Assembly: GCF_003353055.1 (NCBI RefSeq)
Contig: NZ_QKWJ01000006.1
Location: forward strand, 155,616-219,615
Direction: 5' to 3'
Source of the DNA: Cupriavidus lacunae
GTDB taxonomy: Bacteria; Pseudomonadota; Gammaproteobacteria; Burkholderiales; Burkholderiaceae
DNA: 64,000 nt
Shown one piece after another: positions 28,683 through 38,651 of this stretch. The notes beneath the pieces are model-generated. The model was not told the origin of the DNA, did no database searches, and was given only the letters and a program-made list of their open reading frames with translations. Numbering within the stretch: position 1 is the first letter of the stretch; the number at the start of each line of letters is the position of its first letter. A program made the translations under genes and the position numbers.

Positions 28683-29600
28683 TCAGCTGCTGGCGGCGGT
28701 AGCCGGCACGTCGCGCGACAGGCCGAGAATCCAGTTGCGGAATGCCGCCAGCGCCTCTGACTCGGGACGCCCTTCCGGATAGGCGAAGTAGTAGCCCTGC
28801 TGCTCGTCCAGCATGCCCGCCAGCGGGATCACCAGTTGGCCGGTCTGCAGTTCGCGCTCGATCAGCAGGCGCGGCGCCAGGCCGATGCCAAGCCCGGCCG
28901 CCGCGGCCGCCGTCATCATGGTGAAGAGTTCGTAGCGCGGCCCGCGCGAGGCGGCCAGGTCATATGCCCAGCCCTGCGCCGCATACCAGTCGCGCCAGGC
29001 ATTGGCGCGCGTGCTCAGGTGCAGGTGGCGGCAGCGCGCCAGGCTGGCGGCGTCGGTCACGGGATGCTCGGCCAGGAACGCGGGGCTGCACACCGGCACC
29101 ATGCCGCCTTCGCGGAAAATCACGCCCCCGCGCGTGCCCGGCCAGAACTGGTCGCCAAAGTAGATCGCCGCGTCATAGGCGCACTCCTGGAACGAGAACG
29201 GCTGCGAGCGCGCCGACAGGTTGACCGTCACGTTGGGATGGCGCCGGGCGAAGTCCGGCAGGCGCGGGATCAGCCATTGGGTGGCAAAGGTGGGCACCAC
29301 CGCCAGCTCCAGCGTGTAGCCCATGGCGCGGCCGGTGGTGATCTCCAGCGTGTCGCGCTGCAGATGGTCCAGGTGCCGGCGAATGCGCGCGGCGTACTCG
29401 CGCCCGGTATCGGTCAGCACCAGGCGCCGGCGCACGCGCGTGAACAGCGCCACGCCCAGGCGCTGCTCCAGCTGTGCCACCTGCCGTCCCACCGCGCTGT
29501 GCGTCAGCGCCAGCTCGGCGGCGGCGCGGGTAAAGCTGCCCAGCCGTGCCGAGGCTTCGAAGGCCTGCAGCGCGCCCAGGTTGGGGATGTCGTTTCTCAT
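28683..29600 (-). CDS. LysR-family regulator (GcvA-like) divergent to the DUF1338 gene
   Basis: 305 residues starting MRNDIPNLGALQAFEASARL, the GcvA/AmpR-like N terminus (LTHSAVGRQVAQLEQRLG as recognition region). The effector domain carries PTFATQWLIPRLPDF, also typical of that subgroup. The upstream in-frame extension to 29708 was rejected. It is divergent from the DUF1338 gene with a palindrome in the shared region, so it most likely regulates that gene. Confidence 0.92.
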   Translation of the reverse strand: MRNDIPNLGALQAFEASARLGSFTRAAAELALTHSAVGRQVAQLEQRLGVALFTRVRRRLVLTDTGREYAARIRRHLDHLQRDTLEITTGRAMGYTLELAVVPTFATQWLIPRLPDFARRHPNVTVNLSARSQPFSFQECAYDAAIYFGDQFWPGTRGGVIFREGGMVPVCSPAFLAEHPVTDAASLARCRHLHLSTRANAWRDWYAAQGWAYDLAASRGPRYELFTMMTAAAAAGLGIGLAPRLLIERELQTGQLVIPLAGMLDEQQGYYFAYPEGRPESEALAAFRNWILGLSRDVPATAASS

Positions 29601-29689
29601 GGGACGGCGGGGGAAGGAAGGCCGACAGTATAAACAGCGCCGCCAGCCTGCACCGTCAGACGGCACCGCTGTCCCGATCGTGCGCCGCA

Positions 29690-29705
29690 CGCACAACGTT
29701 GTGCG
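29690..29705. promoter_or_regulatory. 16-bp palindrome, candidate LysR operator
   Basis: CGCACAAC-GTTGTGCG is a perfect 16-bp palindrome near the middle of the 201-nt gap between the LysR and DUF1338 genes. Position and symmetry fit a LysR recognition site; binding is inferred. Confidence 0.5.
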
Positions 29706-29801
29706 CAATGCGCGCTTGTGCGGGCCATGGGGACGCCCCTATCCTGCCCTGCGGATCGGCGCCAGCCCGGCTGCCTTCCCAGTGCTCACCTGTCTGCGCC
29801 C

Positions 29802-30824
29802 ATGACCTCCAATATCTCCACGCTCCTCACCGCCAATGTCGGCGCCGCCCGCGCCGCGCAACTGCTCGCGCTGGTCACCTTGCCCGCGGCGCTGCCGCAA
29901 GGCCAGCAGGGCCGCGCCCCCCGCGCGGAAATTGCCCAGGCCCTGAACATGGTGCTGTTCGGCGGCATCCTCGAGCGCGTGCCGACCGGCCGCGCCTACA
30001 CCGACGACGTCGCCGCCGCCGGTGGCCAGGTCACCTTCGACCACGGCGCGCTGCGCACGGTGAAATGGCGCGACAACGGCGCGCTGCCCGAAGGCGAGGC
30101 CGCCTTCACCCGCATCCTGCGCCCGCTCGGCTACGTGCTCAACGGCACCTATCCGCTGGACCGGATCGGCATGACCGGCCGCTCGTATGCGCATGCCGAC
30201 GCGCCTGAGGAAATCGCCCAGTTCTTCCTCAGCGAATTCCATCCTGAACGCTTCAGCGAAGGCTTCCGCATTGCGGTCAGCCGCGTCACCGGCACCTCGA
30301 CCGACCCGCTCACGCCGCGCGCGCAGACCCTGCTGTGGCAACTGGAACGCGACGGCGCGCTGGACCTCGCCGACGGCGCCGAGCTGGTCGGCCTGCTGGT
30401 GCCGTGCTTCGAGCGCCAGCACGCCACGCCGAGCCTGGCGGACTATGAAACGCTGCTGAACGAATCGGCCGAGATGGCCTGGATCGCCACCGAGGGCAAC
30501 GCCTTCAACCACGCCACCGACCGCGTCGACGACGTGTTCGCGCTGGCCGAGCTGCAGAAGCAGCTGGGCCGGCCGATGAAGGACAAAGTGGAAGTCTCGC
30601 GCAGCGGCCGCGTCAGGCAGACCGCGTTCCGTGCGGATACGGTGCGCCGCACCTTTGTCGGCGCACAGGGCGAGCCGGTGGAGCGGGACGTGCCGGGATC
30701 GTTCTACGAGTTCATCACGCGCGACCGCTTTGCCGAAGCAGCGGCCGCGCCGCAGCGCTATGACCTGGGGTTTGATGCGGGCAATGCGCAGGGGATCTTC
30801 AAGATGACGGCGGCGGCTTGCTGA
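29802..30824 (+). CDS. DUF1338 protein, 2-oxoadipate dioxygenase/decarboxylase-like
   Basis: 340 residues. DUF1338 features are clear: FDHGALRT with a metal-binding histidine, NAFNHATDRV with a second histidine, and KVEVSRSGRVRQTAFRAD with the glutamate. Characterised relatives (HglS, YdcJ) are non-haem Fe(II) enzymes that convert 2-oxoadipate to 2-hydroxyglutarate in lysine catabolism. This member is shorter than HglS (about 460 aa), so its substrate could differ. The ATG at 29802 was chosen; the ORF begins upstream at 29718. Confidence 0.85.
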   Translation: MTSNISTLLTANVGAARAAQLLALVTLPAALPQGQQGRAPRAEIAQALNMVLFGGILERVPTGRAYTDDVAAAGGQVTFDHGALRTVKWRDNGALPEGEAAFTRILRPLGYVLNGTYPLDRIGMTGRSYAHADAPEEIAQFFLSEFHPERFSEGFRIAVSRVTGTSTDPLTPRAQTLLWQLERDGALDLADGAELVGLLVPCFERQHATPSLADYETLLNESAEMAWIATEGNAFNHATDRVDDVFALAELQKQLGRPMKDKVEVSRSGRVRQTAFRADTVRRTFVGAQGEPVERDVPGSFYEFITRDRFAEAAAAPQRYDLGFDAGNAQGIFKMTAAAC

Positions 30825-30877
30825 GGTGGTGAAGGGGGAGGGTGCGGGCGCGTGGATGCGCCGGCCCTCTTCCCCGG

Positions 30878-30903
30878 CCCCTCTCCCGCTTGTGGGAAAG
30901 GGG
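30878..30903. repeat. REP-like extragenic palindrome
   Basis: CCCCTCTCCC (30878-30887) and GGGAAAGGGG (30894-30903) form a hairpin with one mismatch in the gap between the convergent DUF1338 and EF-G genes. The CCCTCTCCC-GCTTG-GGGAGAGGG type is common as a dispersed extragenic palindrome in high-GC proteobacteria. It may also help terminate transcription. Confidence 0.5.
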
Positions 30904-30915
30904 AGCAAACCTTCG

Positions 30916-33024
<2,109 letters not shown>

Positions 33025-33305
33025 AGTGTTCTCCATGGATGAAACACGCTGGAATAGAGTAGCACCACTGGCGGTTTCCCGTTGTCCCTGTCGTGTGCAG
33101 GGGCACGCAGCCCGCGGCGGCGCCGCGCGTCTGAGGCCGGCCTAGGACTTTCGCTGCAGCCGATGCGGATTCCTCCCATCCTGCGCGCGCTTGCGGCTCC
33201 CTATACTGGCGTGGCATCGCGCCCCGGCGTGCGCCGCCCCGGCTATTCCATGCCTGTTTGGGGATGCTTCCTCAGCCGATGCTTCCTCGAACCACGGACC
33301 CGCGC

Positions 33306-33935
33306 ATGACAACCATCCTGATCGTTGATGACCATCCGGCGATGCGGCTGGTGCTCCGGCACCACCTTTTGCAGCTGCTTGGCGTCGACGAGGTGATCGA
33401 GGCGGACAACGGGCAATGTGCCATCGAGATGGTGCGCGCGCGTACGCCCGACCTGGTGCTGCTCGACCTCGACATCCCGCGCTCCAGCGGGCTGGACGTG
33501 GCGCCGCGCCTGCGGGTGATCCATCCGCAGGTGCGCATCCTGGTGGTGACGGCGCTGGACCCGGCGGTGTTCGTTAGCCGGTCGTGGCAGGCCGGCGCGC
33601 AAGGCTTCGTCAGCAAGACGCAGGACATCAAGGAGATCCTGCGCGCGGTCGAGGCGGTGCTGGCCGGCTACACGGTCTTCCCGGTGCTGGGCCGCGGCGG
33701 TGCGCCGCGCCAGTCCATGTCGGCCGACGACGAGATGCTGCGGCGGCTGTCCGACAAGGAACTGGTGGTGCTGCAGATGCTGGCGCGCGGCATGTCGTAC
33801 AAGGCCATCAGCGCCAGCCTCTTTATCAGCAACAAGACCGTCAGCAGCTACAAGGCCCGCATCATGGGCAAGCTGCAGGTGTCGTCGCTGGTGGAACTGG
33901 TCGACTTTGCGCGCCGGTGCCGGCTGACGCCATAG
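33306..33935 (+). CDS. Response regulator, NarL/FixJ (LuxR-type) family
   Basis: 209 residues. The receiver domain (1-120) has DDHPAM at the acidic pocket, the phosphoacceptor aspartate in LVLLDLDIP, and the lysine in FVSKTQD. A LuxR-type helix-turn-helix follows (LSDKELVVLQMLARGMSYK, SNKTVSSYKARI). The ATG at 33306 opens the receiver directly. No histidine kinase gene is adjacent, so its partner is unknown. The overall pattern resembles BvgA/EvgA-type regulators. Confidence 0.9.
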   Translation: MTTILIVDDHPAMRLVLRHHLLQLLGVDEVIEADNGQCAIEMVRARTPDLVLLDLDIPRSSGLDVAPRLRVIHPQVRILVVTALDPAVFVSRSWQAGAQGFVSKTQDIKEILRAVEAVLAGYTVFPVLGRGGAPRQSMSADDEMLRRLSDKELVVLQMLARGMSYKAISASLFISNKTVSSYKARIMGKLQVSSLVELVDFARRCRLTP

Positions 33936-34019
33936 CGGCCAGGACGCCGGGCTTCATTCCTTATTGGACATCGTATGACGTGGCGGACAAGGCAGTTAGC
34001 CCGGCGTGCGGGGCTCGCC

Positions 34020-34778
34020 TCAGCCCTGCGCGCCGGCCGAACCTGAAGCCTTGCGCAGCCGCTCGCGGCTGTTGGTCAGGTGCATGCGCATGGCCGCCTT
34101 GGCGCCGTCCGGGTCGCGGCGCTCGATCGCGTCGTAGATATTCTCGTGCTCGATGCTGACGCGTTCCAGGTACTGCACACGCTCGGGCGTGCTGACTTGC
34201 AAGCGGCTGCGCGGGATCACCATGGTGCCCAGGTGGCCCATGACGTCGGTGAAATAGCGGTTGCCGGTGGCGCGCGCGATGGCCAGGTGGAAGGCGAAGT
34301 CGCTTTCCACGGCGTCATTGCCGGCGCCGGCGCTGCGCTTGAGTTCATCCAGCGCCTGGCGCATCGCGGCCAGTTGCTCGTCGGTACGGCGCGTTGCGGC
34401 CAGGCCCGCGGCCTCGGCTTCCAGGCTGACGCGGAATTCCAGCATCGCCATCACATCCATCGCCGTGCCCAGCGCGTCCGGCCCGATGCGGAAGGGCGAG
34501 GGCGCTTCGGCCGCGCGCGCCAGCACGAAGGTGCCGATGCCGTGGCGTGTCTCCACCAGGCCGCTCGCCTGCAGCCGCGACAGGGCTTCCCGCACCACGG
34601 TGCGGCTGACTCCCATCGACGCCATGATCTCTGACTCCGTCGGCAGCTTGTCGCCGGGTTTGAGGCGGCCCTGGAAGATCTCTTCGCCGAGGGCTTGCAC
34701 CACTTCCTCGGCAAGCGTGCGGCCACGGCGGCGCAGCGGGAGGGGCGTGACGGGCGGGGCGGATTGGGCGTTCGGCAT
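34020..34778 (-). CDS. GntR-family regulator, FadR/FCD subfamily
   Basis: 252 residues. The N-terminal winged helix (about 15-85; GDKLPTESEIMASMGVSRTV, then VREALSRLQASGLVETR) precedes an FCD ligand-binding domain (about 100-235) with the metal-binding aspartate/histidine pattern (FAFHLAIARATGN). Such regulators usually repress organic-acid or sugar-acid genes. It diverges from the TTT binding-protein gene, and a 25-bp palindrome overlaps that gene's promoter, so it most likely controls it. Confidence 0.92.
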   Translation of the reverse strand: MPNAQSAPPVTPLPLRRRGRTLAEEVVQALGEEIFQGRLKPGDKLPTESEIMASMGVSRTVVREALSRLQASGLVETRHGIGTFVLARAAEAPSPFRIGPDALGTAMDVMAMLEFRVSLEAEAAGLAATRRTDEQLAAMRQALDELKRSAGAGNDAVESDFAFHLAIARATGNRYFTDVMGHLGTMVIPRSRLQVSTPERVQYLERVSIEHENIYDAIERRDPDGAKAAMRMHLTNSRERLRKASGSAGAQG

Positions 34779-34815
34779 GGCGTGTGCGTACGAATACGGG
34801 CGGGGTTTCCCGGAC

Positions 34816-34873
34816 TTGACCGGTTCGAGATGGCCTCATTATACTGGGTTATCAGTCATACGATGACAGATAA
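34816..34873 (+). promoter_or_regulatory. Promoter of the TTT binding-protein gene with a GntR-type operator
   Basis: TTGACC (34816-34821) and TATACT (34840-34845) are 18 nt apart and point at the binding-protein gene. Starting 3 nt after the -10 is a 25-bp perfect palindrome (34849-34873): half-site TTATCxGTCAT, centre ACG, then the inverse. It would cover the transcription start. FadR-family repressors commonly use GTCAT-type half-sites at such positions. Confidence 0.65.
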
Positions 34874-35016
34874 CATACGCAGCAACGATATGGGTGGAAG
34901 AAGCGGCGCCCGCCAGAGGAAATGCCGGGCCTGGGCGCACGTGGCGATGCCGCCGGCCGGCCCCGCCGTCATCGGCTTGTCAGGCTCATCCTATAAAAAC
35001 ACTGCAGGAGACAACG

Positions 35017-36039
35017 ATGTACACATTCCAACGCCAGGGCGCCCTGCGCCTGCACCACTGGCTGGGCGCCTTCGTGCTCGGATCAGCTTTCACGGTGGCG
35101 GCCCTGACCGTCAGCCCCACCGCAGCCGCCGCGACGCAGGACTGGCCGCAACGCCCGGTATCGGTCGTGGTGCCGTTCCCGCCGGGCGGCTCCAGCGACG
35201 CCATCGCGCGCATGCTGACCGTGCCGCTCAATGAAAAGCTGGGCCAGCCCTTCGTCATCGACAACCGCCCCGGCGCGACCGGCGCCATCGGCGCCACCTA
35301 TGTCAAGCGCGCGCCGGCGGACGGCTACACCATGATGGTGGCGTCGATCGGCGTCTATGCGGTGAACCCGTTCCTGCAGAAGAACCTTGGCTATGACCCG
35401 GTCACGGACTTCGACCTGCTGACCGTGGCGGTGCGCGCGTCCAACGTGCTGGTGGCCAATCCGCAGTTCCCGGCCAGCACGCTGCAGGAACTGGTGGCCT
35501 ACATGAAGAAGAACCCCGGCAAAGTCAGCTTTGCCTCGTCCGGCGCGGGCTCGTCCGACCACCTGACCGCGGCGCTGTTCTGGCAGAAGAGCGGCACCGA
35601 CGGCCTGCATGTTCCCTACAAGGGCGGTAGCCCGGCCATCAGCGACCTGCTGGCCGGCCAGGTCGACGTGTCGTTCCAGAACATCAACGCCGTGCTGCAG
35701 CACATCCGCGCCGGCAAGCTCAAGGCGATGGCGGTGACCTCCGACAAGCGCTTGCCGGTGCTGCCCAATGTGCCGACCATGGCCGAGGCTGGCGTCAAGG
35801 ATGTGGAGGTGTACTCGTGGCAGGGCGTGGCCGCGCCGCGCGGCCTGCCGCCCGAGGTGAAGAGCCGCCTGCATGGTGCGCTGGTGTCCTCGCTGAACGA
35901 CCCGAAGATGCGACAGAAGCTGTCCGAGAACGGTTTCGAGGTGGTGGCCAACACTCCTGAGCAGTTCCATCAGTTTGAGGCGCAGGAGTTGCTGCGGTGG
36001 AAGACCGTGATCGAGAAGGGGAAGATCGCGTTGGACTGA
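35017..36039 (+). CDS. Tripartite tricarboxylate transporter (Bug-family) binding protein
   Basis: 340 residues with an N-terminal signal region (about 1-39). The mature start DWPQRPVSVVVPFPPGGSSD, the IDNRPGATGAIG motif and VPYKGGSPAISDLLAGQVD are diagnostic of Bug/TctC proteins, which bind a carboxylate in the periplasm. No TctA/TctB membrane genes are adjacent, as for most Bug genes in Burkholderiales. The ATG at 35017 has AGGAG upstream. The GntR regulator is divergent and a likely repressor. Substrate unknown. Confidence 0.92.
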   Translation: MYTFQRQGALRLHHWLGAFVLGSAFTVAALTVSPTAAAATQDWPQRPVSVVVPFPPGGSSDAIARMLTVPLNEKLGQPFVIDNRPGATGAIGATYVKRAPADGYTMMVASIGVYAVNPFLQKNLGYDPVTDFDLLTVAVRASNVLVANPQFPASTLQELVAYMKKNPGKVSFASSGAGSSDHLTAALFWQKSGTDGLHVPYKGGSPAISDLLAGQVDVSFQNINAVLQHIRAGKLKAMAVTSDKRLPVLPNVPTMAEAGVKDVEVYSWQGVAAPRGLPPEVKSRLHGALVSSLNDPKMRQKLSENGFEVVANTPEQFHQFEAQELLRWKTVIEKGKIALD

Positions 36040-36074
36040 AGGCACCGTGCTGAGCCTGCACACCGAGGCAGGGT

Positions 36075-36812
36075 TGTGGGTCGGGTTCGATGTTGTCGTA
36101 GGATTAAGCGCCTGGTTCCGCCCTGCTGGGCGGGTCACTTTTTGTCCGAGCGACAAAAAGTAACCAAAAAGCGCGTCGCCTCAGGCGGCTGGCCATCCAT
36201 TCCTCGGTGTTGGTGGTTCAAACGGCGGTGATTTCCATTTGGCGTGGTTGGCCGTTCGGGCCTGCTACGCACCCTGTCTGTGCCCACATCAACGGACTAT
36301 TGGACGAACCCGACTTTAGGCTGTAGGCAGCCTGCTAAGTACCGCGTCGGTGGGACGCCTTCGGCTGCGCTTCGCGCCGGCCCTAACGTGGCAGGCGGAC
36401 GGCCACGTCCTGATTTGCGCTCTTTTTTTTGGGGCTCGGCATCCCGACCGCGCCGTGCGAGCGCAGCGACGCACTCCGTGCCCGAGCACCCGACCTACGA
36501 TACTGAGTGCGCGCAGCGCAGCCGAAGGCGTCCCACCGATGACCTCGTTAGCAGGCTGCCAATAGCCTAAAGTCGGGTTCGTCCAATAGTCCGTCGACGT
36601 AGGCACCGGACAGGGAGCGTACCTGGGTAGAACGGCCAACCACGCCAAACGGCAAGCACCGCCGCCCGAACCACCCCCACCACCAAATTGATGGCCAGCC
36701 GCCAGAGGCGACGCGTTTTTTGGTTACTTTTTGTCGCTCGGACAAAAAGTGACCCGCCCAGCAGGGCGGAACCAGGCGGTTAAACCTACGACAACATCGA
36801 ACCCGACCCACA
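36075..36812. repeat. Large (~738 bp) imperfect inverted repeat
   Basis: Matching positions sum to about 72887 across the whole element: 36075 pairs with 36812, 36134 with 36753, 36293 with 36593 and 36349 with 36537, so nearly the whole stretch is one palindrome centred near 36443. Each arm also contains smaller perfect hairpins, CCGCCC/GGGCGG and ACTTTTTGTC/GACAAAAAGT. Short ORFs predicted inside the two arms resemble each other (TSTDYWTNPTLG) because the DNA is inverted, not because they are genes. It may be a non-autonomous mobile element or an assembled inverted duplication. The 288 nt to the next gene hold only its likely promoter. Confidence 0.8.
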
Positions 36813-37100
36813 TCCCCAAGCCAACGAGCAAAGAGCCCCGCCGGCCACGCCGGCGAAACAGCCCACGCCTGCCAAGAGCGACAACTCGCGATGGCCCCCC
36901 CGCTTGCTCCCACCGAATAGCGTAGTTCTACGCCATCTCCGAACAGTAGTAGTACGCCTTACGCCGGCCCAGGCATCTCGTGAGAATCGAGTGCCGGGCA
37001 TTGCCACTTCTGCGACAACTTTCCCGGAGACATCAGACATACGGAAGACGCCTGACGCGTCCGCTGCAACGAACAGAACCCATACAGGAGACCCCACGCC

Positions 37101-37613
37101 ATGAGCAAAGTGCATCCGACCGAGGCGACCGCCGCTCCGCCGTCCTGGACCGGTGTCGTGCGATACCTTCACCTGACGCCGCGAGCATTGCTTCCGATGA
37201 AGTCGTTCGAACAGCTCACGCTCGTCGCGGGTCGTGGGATCGAAGGCGACCGGTACATTCTTGGCCACGAGGCAGGCTCCTACTCGCACATGCCGGACGA
37301 GGGGCGGCAGATCACCGTCTTCGAGATCGAGACACTCGAGGCGCTCGCCCGGGACTGCAAGATCTCGCTCTACCCTGAAGAGCATCGGCGCAATGTGACT
37401 GTGCAAGGGGTTCCTCTGAACCACCTGGTGGGCCGGCAGTTCTGGCTCGGCGAAACGCTGCTGGAGGCGCTACGCCTGTCAACGCCATGGCGGCACATCG
37501 AGAAGGCCCTCGGCAAGGCAGTCTTCGAACCGCTCATCAATCGTGCCGGTCTCAACTGCAAGATCGTGAAGGGCGGGATCGTTCGAGTCGGTGACATTGT
37601 CAGGGCCGCGTGA
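37101..37613 (+). CDS. MOSC-domain protein
   Basis: 170 residues. GRGIEGDRYILGHEAGSYS and the late NCKIVKGGIVRVGD match the MOSC (MOCO sulfurase C-terminal) domain; these proteins handle molybdenum cofactor sulfur or act in detoxification. AGGAG precedes the ATG at 10 nt. Its stop overlaps the next gene's ATG (TGATG), so it is coupled to a ferredoxin-reductase-like gene. MOSC domains are also found fused to such reductases, supporting a functional pair. Base composition is less GC3-biased than flanking genes. Confidence 0.85.
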   Translation: MSKVHPTEATAAPPSWTGVVRYLHLTPRALLPMKSFEQLTLVAGRGIEGDRYILGHEAGSYSHMPDEGRQITVFEIETLEALARDCKISLYPEEHRRNVTVQGVPLNHLVGRQFWLGETLLEALRLSTPWRHIEKALGKAVFEPLINRAGLNCKIVKGGIVRVGDIVRAA

Positions 37614-38651
37614 TGGCAAAGCCAATCAAGACCGTGGCGGTCGTCGTAACCAGCATCGACGAGCCGTCGCCAGGCGTCAAGCGCTACGTGCTCGCTGATC
37701 CCGACGGCTGGCAACTGCCTGCATTCCGGCTTGGTGCGCACATCGACGTGCACTTCGAGGGAAAGCTTGTCCGCACGTATTCGCTTTGCAACGCGCTGAG
37801 CGACGATGCTCGTTACGTTATCGCGGTCAAGCGCGATCCCGCGGGTCGCGGTGGCTCGCGCTACATGCATGACGAGCTGCAGGTGGGCGCGCGAATCGGG
37901 GTCTCGCTCCCGCGCAGCGGCATCCGCACCAGCGACAGCGCAATGAACGTGTTCGTTGCCGGCGGCATCGGCATCACGCCGTTCATTTCGGCCATCCGGG
38001 ACCTGGAGGAGCGAGGACGGACCAACTACGTTCTTCACTGGTCCAGCATGGGAGAGCCCAGCCTGTCGGACATGCTCGGTCCGGCGCTCGAAGGCGGCAG
38101 GGTGCGCCTCTACAACACCCTGGTTGAGTCGAAGCCTGACATCCCGGTCATCGTCGGCGCGCACGGATCCGAAGCGCTCGCGTATTGCTGTGGACCAGCG
38201 GGAATGCTGGAAGCATTCGAGAGCGCGGTCGCGCACTGGCTCGATGAGCGCAAGCACATCGAATGTTTCACGCCTCCGAAGCTCGCCATGGATGGCTCGG
38301 CGGTGCCCTACACTGTGGTTCTCGCCAAGAGCGGCAAGGAAATGGTAGTGGCGCCGGAGCTGGGCTTGCTCGGCACCCTCGAAGAGCTCGAGGTTGACGT
38401 AACGGTGTCGTGCGTTGGTGGGATCTGCGGCGCATGCCGGACACCCTGGATCGAAGGCCCTCCCCGTCCACCGCGACCGCGTCCTGACGGCCGCCGAACG
38501 CGAGCGGGAAGTGATCGTGTGCGTCGCCGGCTGCGCTGGCAAGCGCGACCAGCACTTGCTTGGCTCGTCCCGCGAGGAGACGACCTGCGTGGGGCCTCGG
38601 CTCACGCTCAGCAGTACATCAGTTCAAAAAAATACGGAGACAAGACAATGA
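37613..38651 (+). pseudogene. VanB-type oxidoreductase (FMN/2Fe-2S), frameshifted
   Basis: The first frame encodes a phthalate/vanillate-type reductase: VRTYSLCNA (flavin), GGIGITPFISAIRD (NAD), and a C-terminal plant-type ferredoxin domain with three cysteines in CVGGICGAC. At about 38446-38465, in a C-rich run (GGCCCTCCCC), homology jumps to the +1 frame, which supplies VHRDRVLTAAEREREVIVCV, including the fourth cluster cysteine. The restored frame ends at 38651, overlapping the next ATG as ATGA. Without repair the [2Fe-2S] centre cannot form. A sequencing error is possible. It would transfer electrons to an oxygenase; none is present here. Confidence 0.75.

Noticed and set aside
36244..36648. 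Similar short ORFs on both strands inside the large inverted repeat
   Set aside because: Their likeness (TSTDYWTNPTLG) results from the inverted DNA; no ribosome sites or families.
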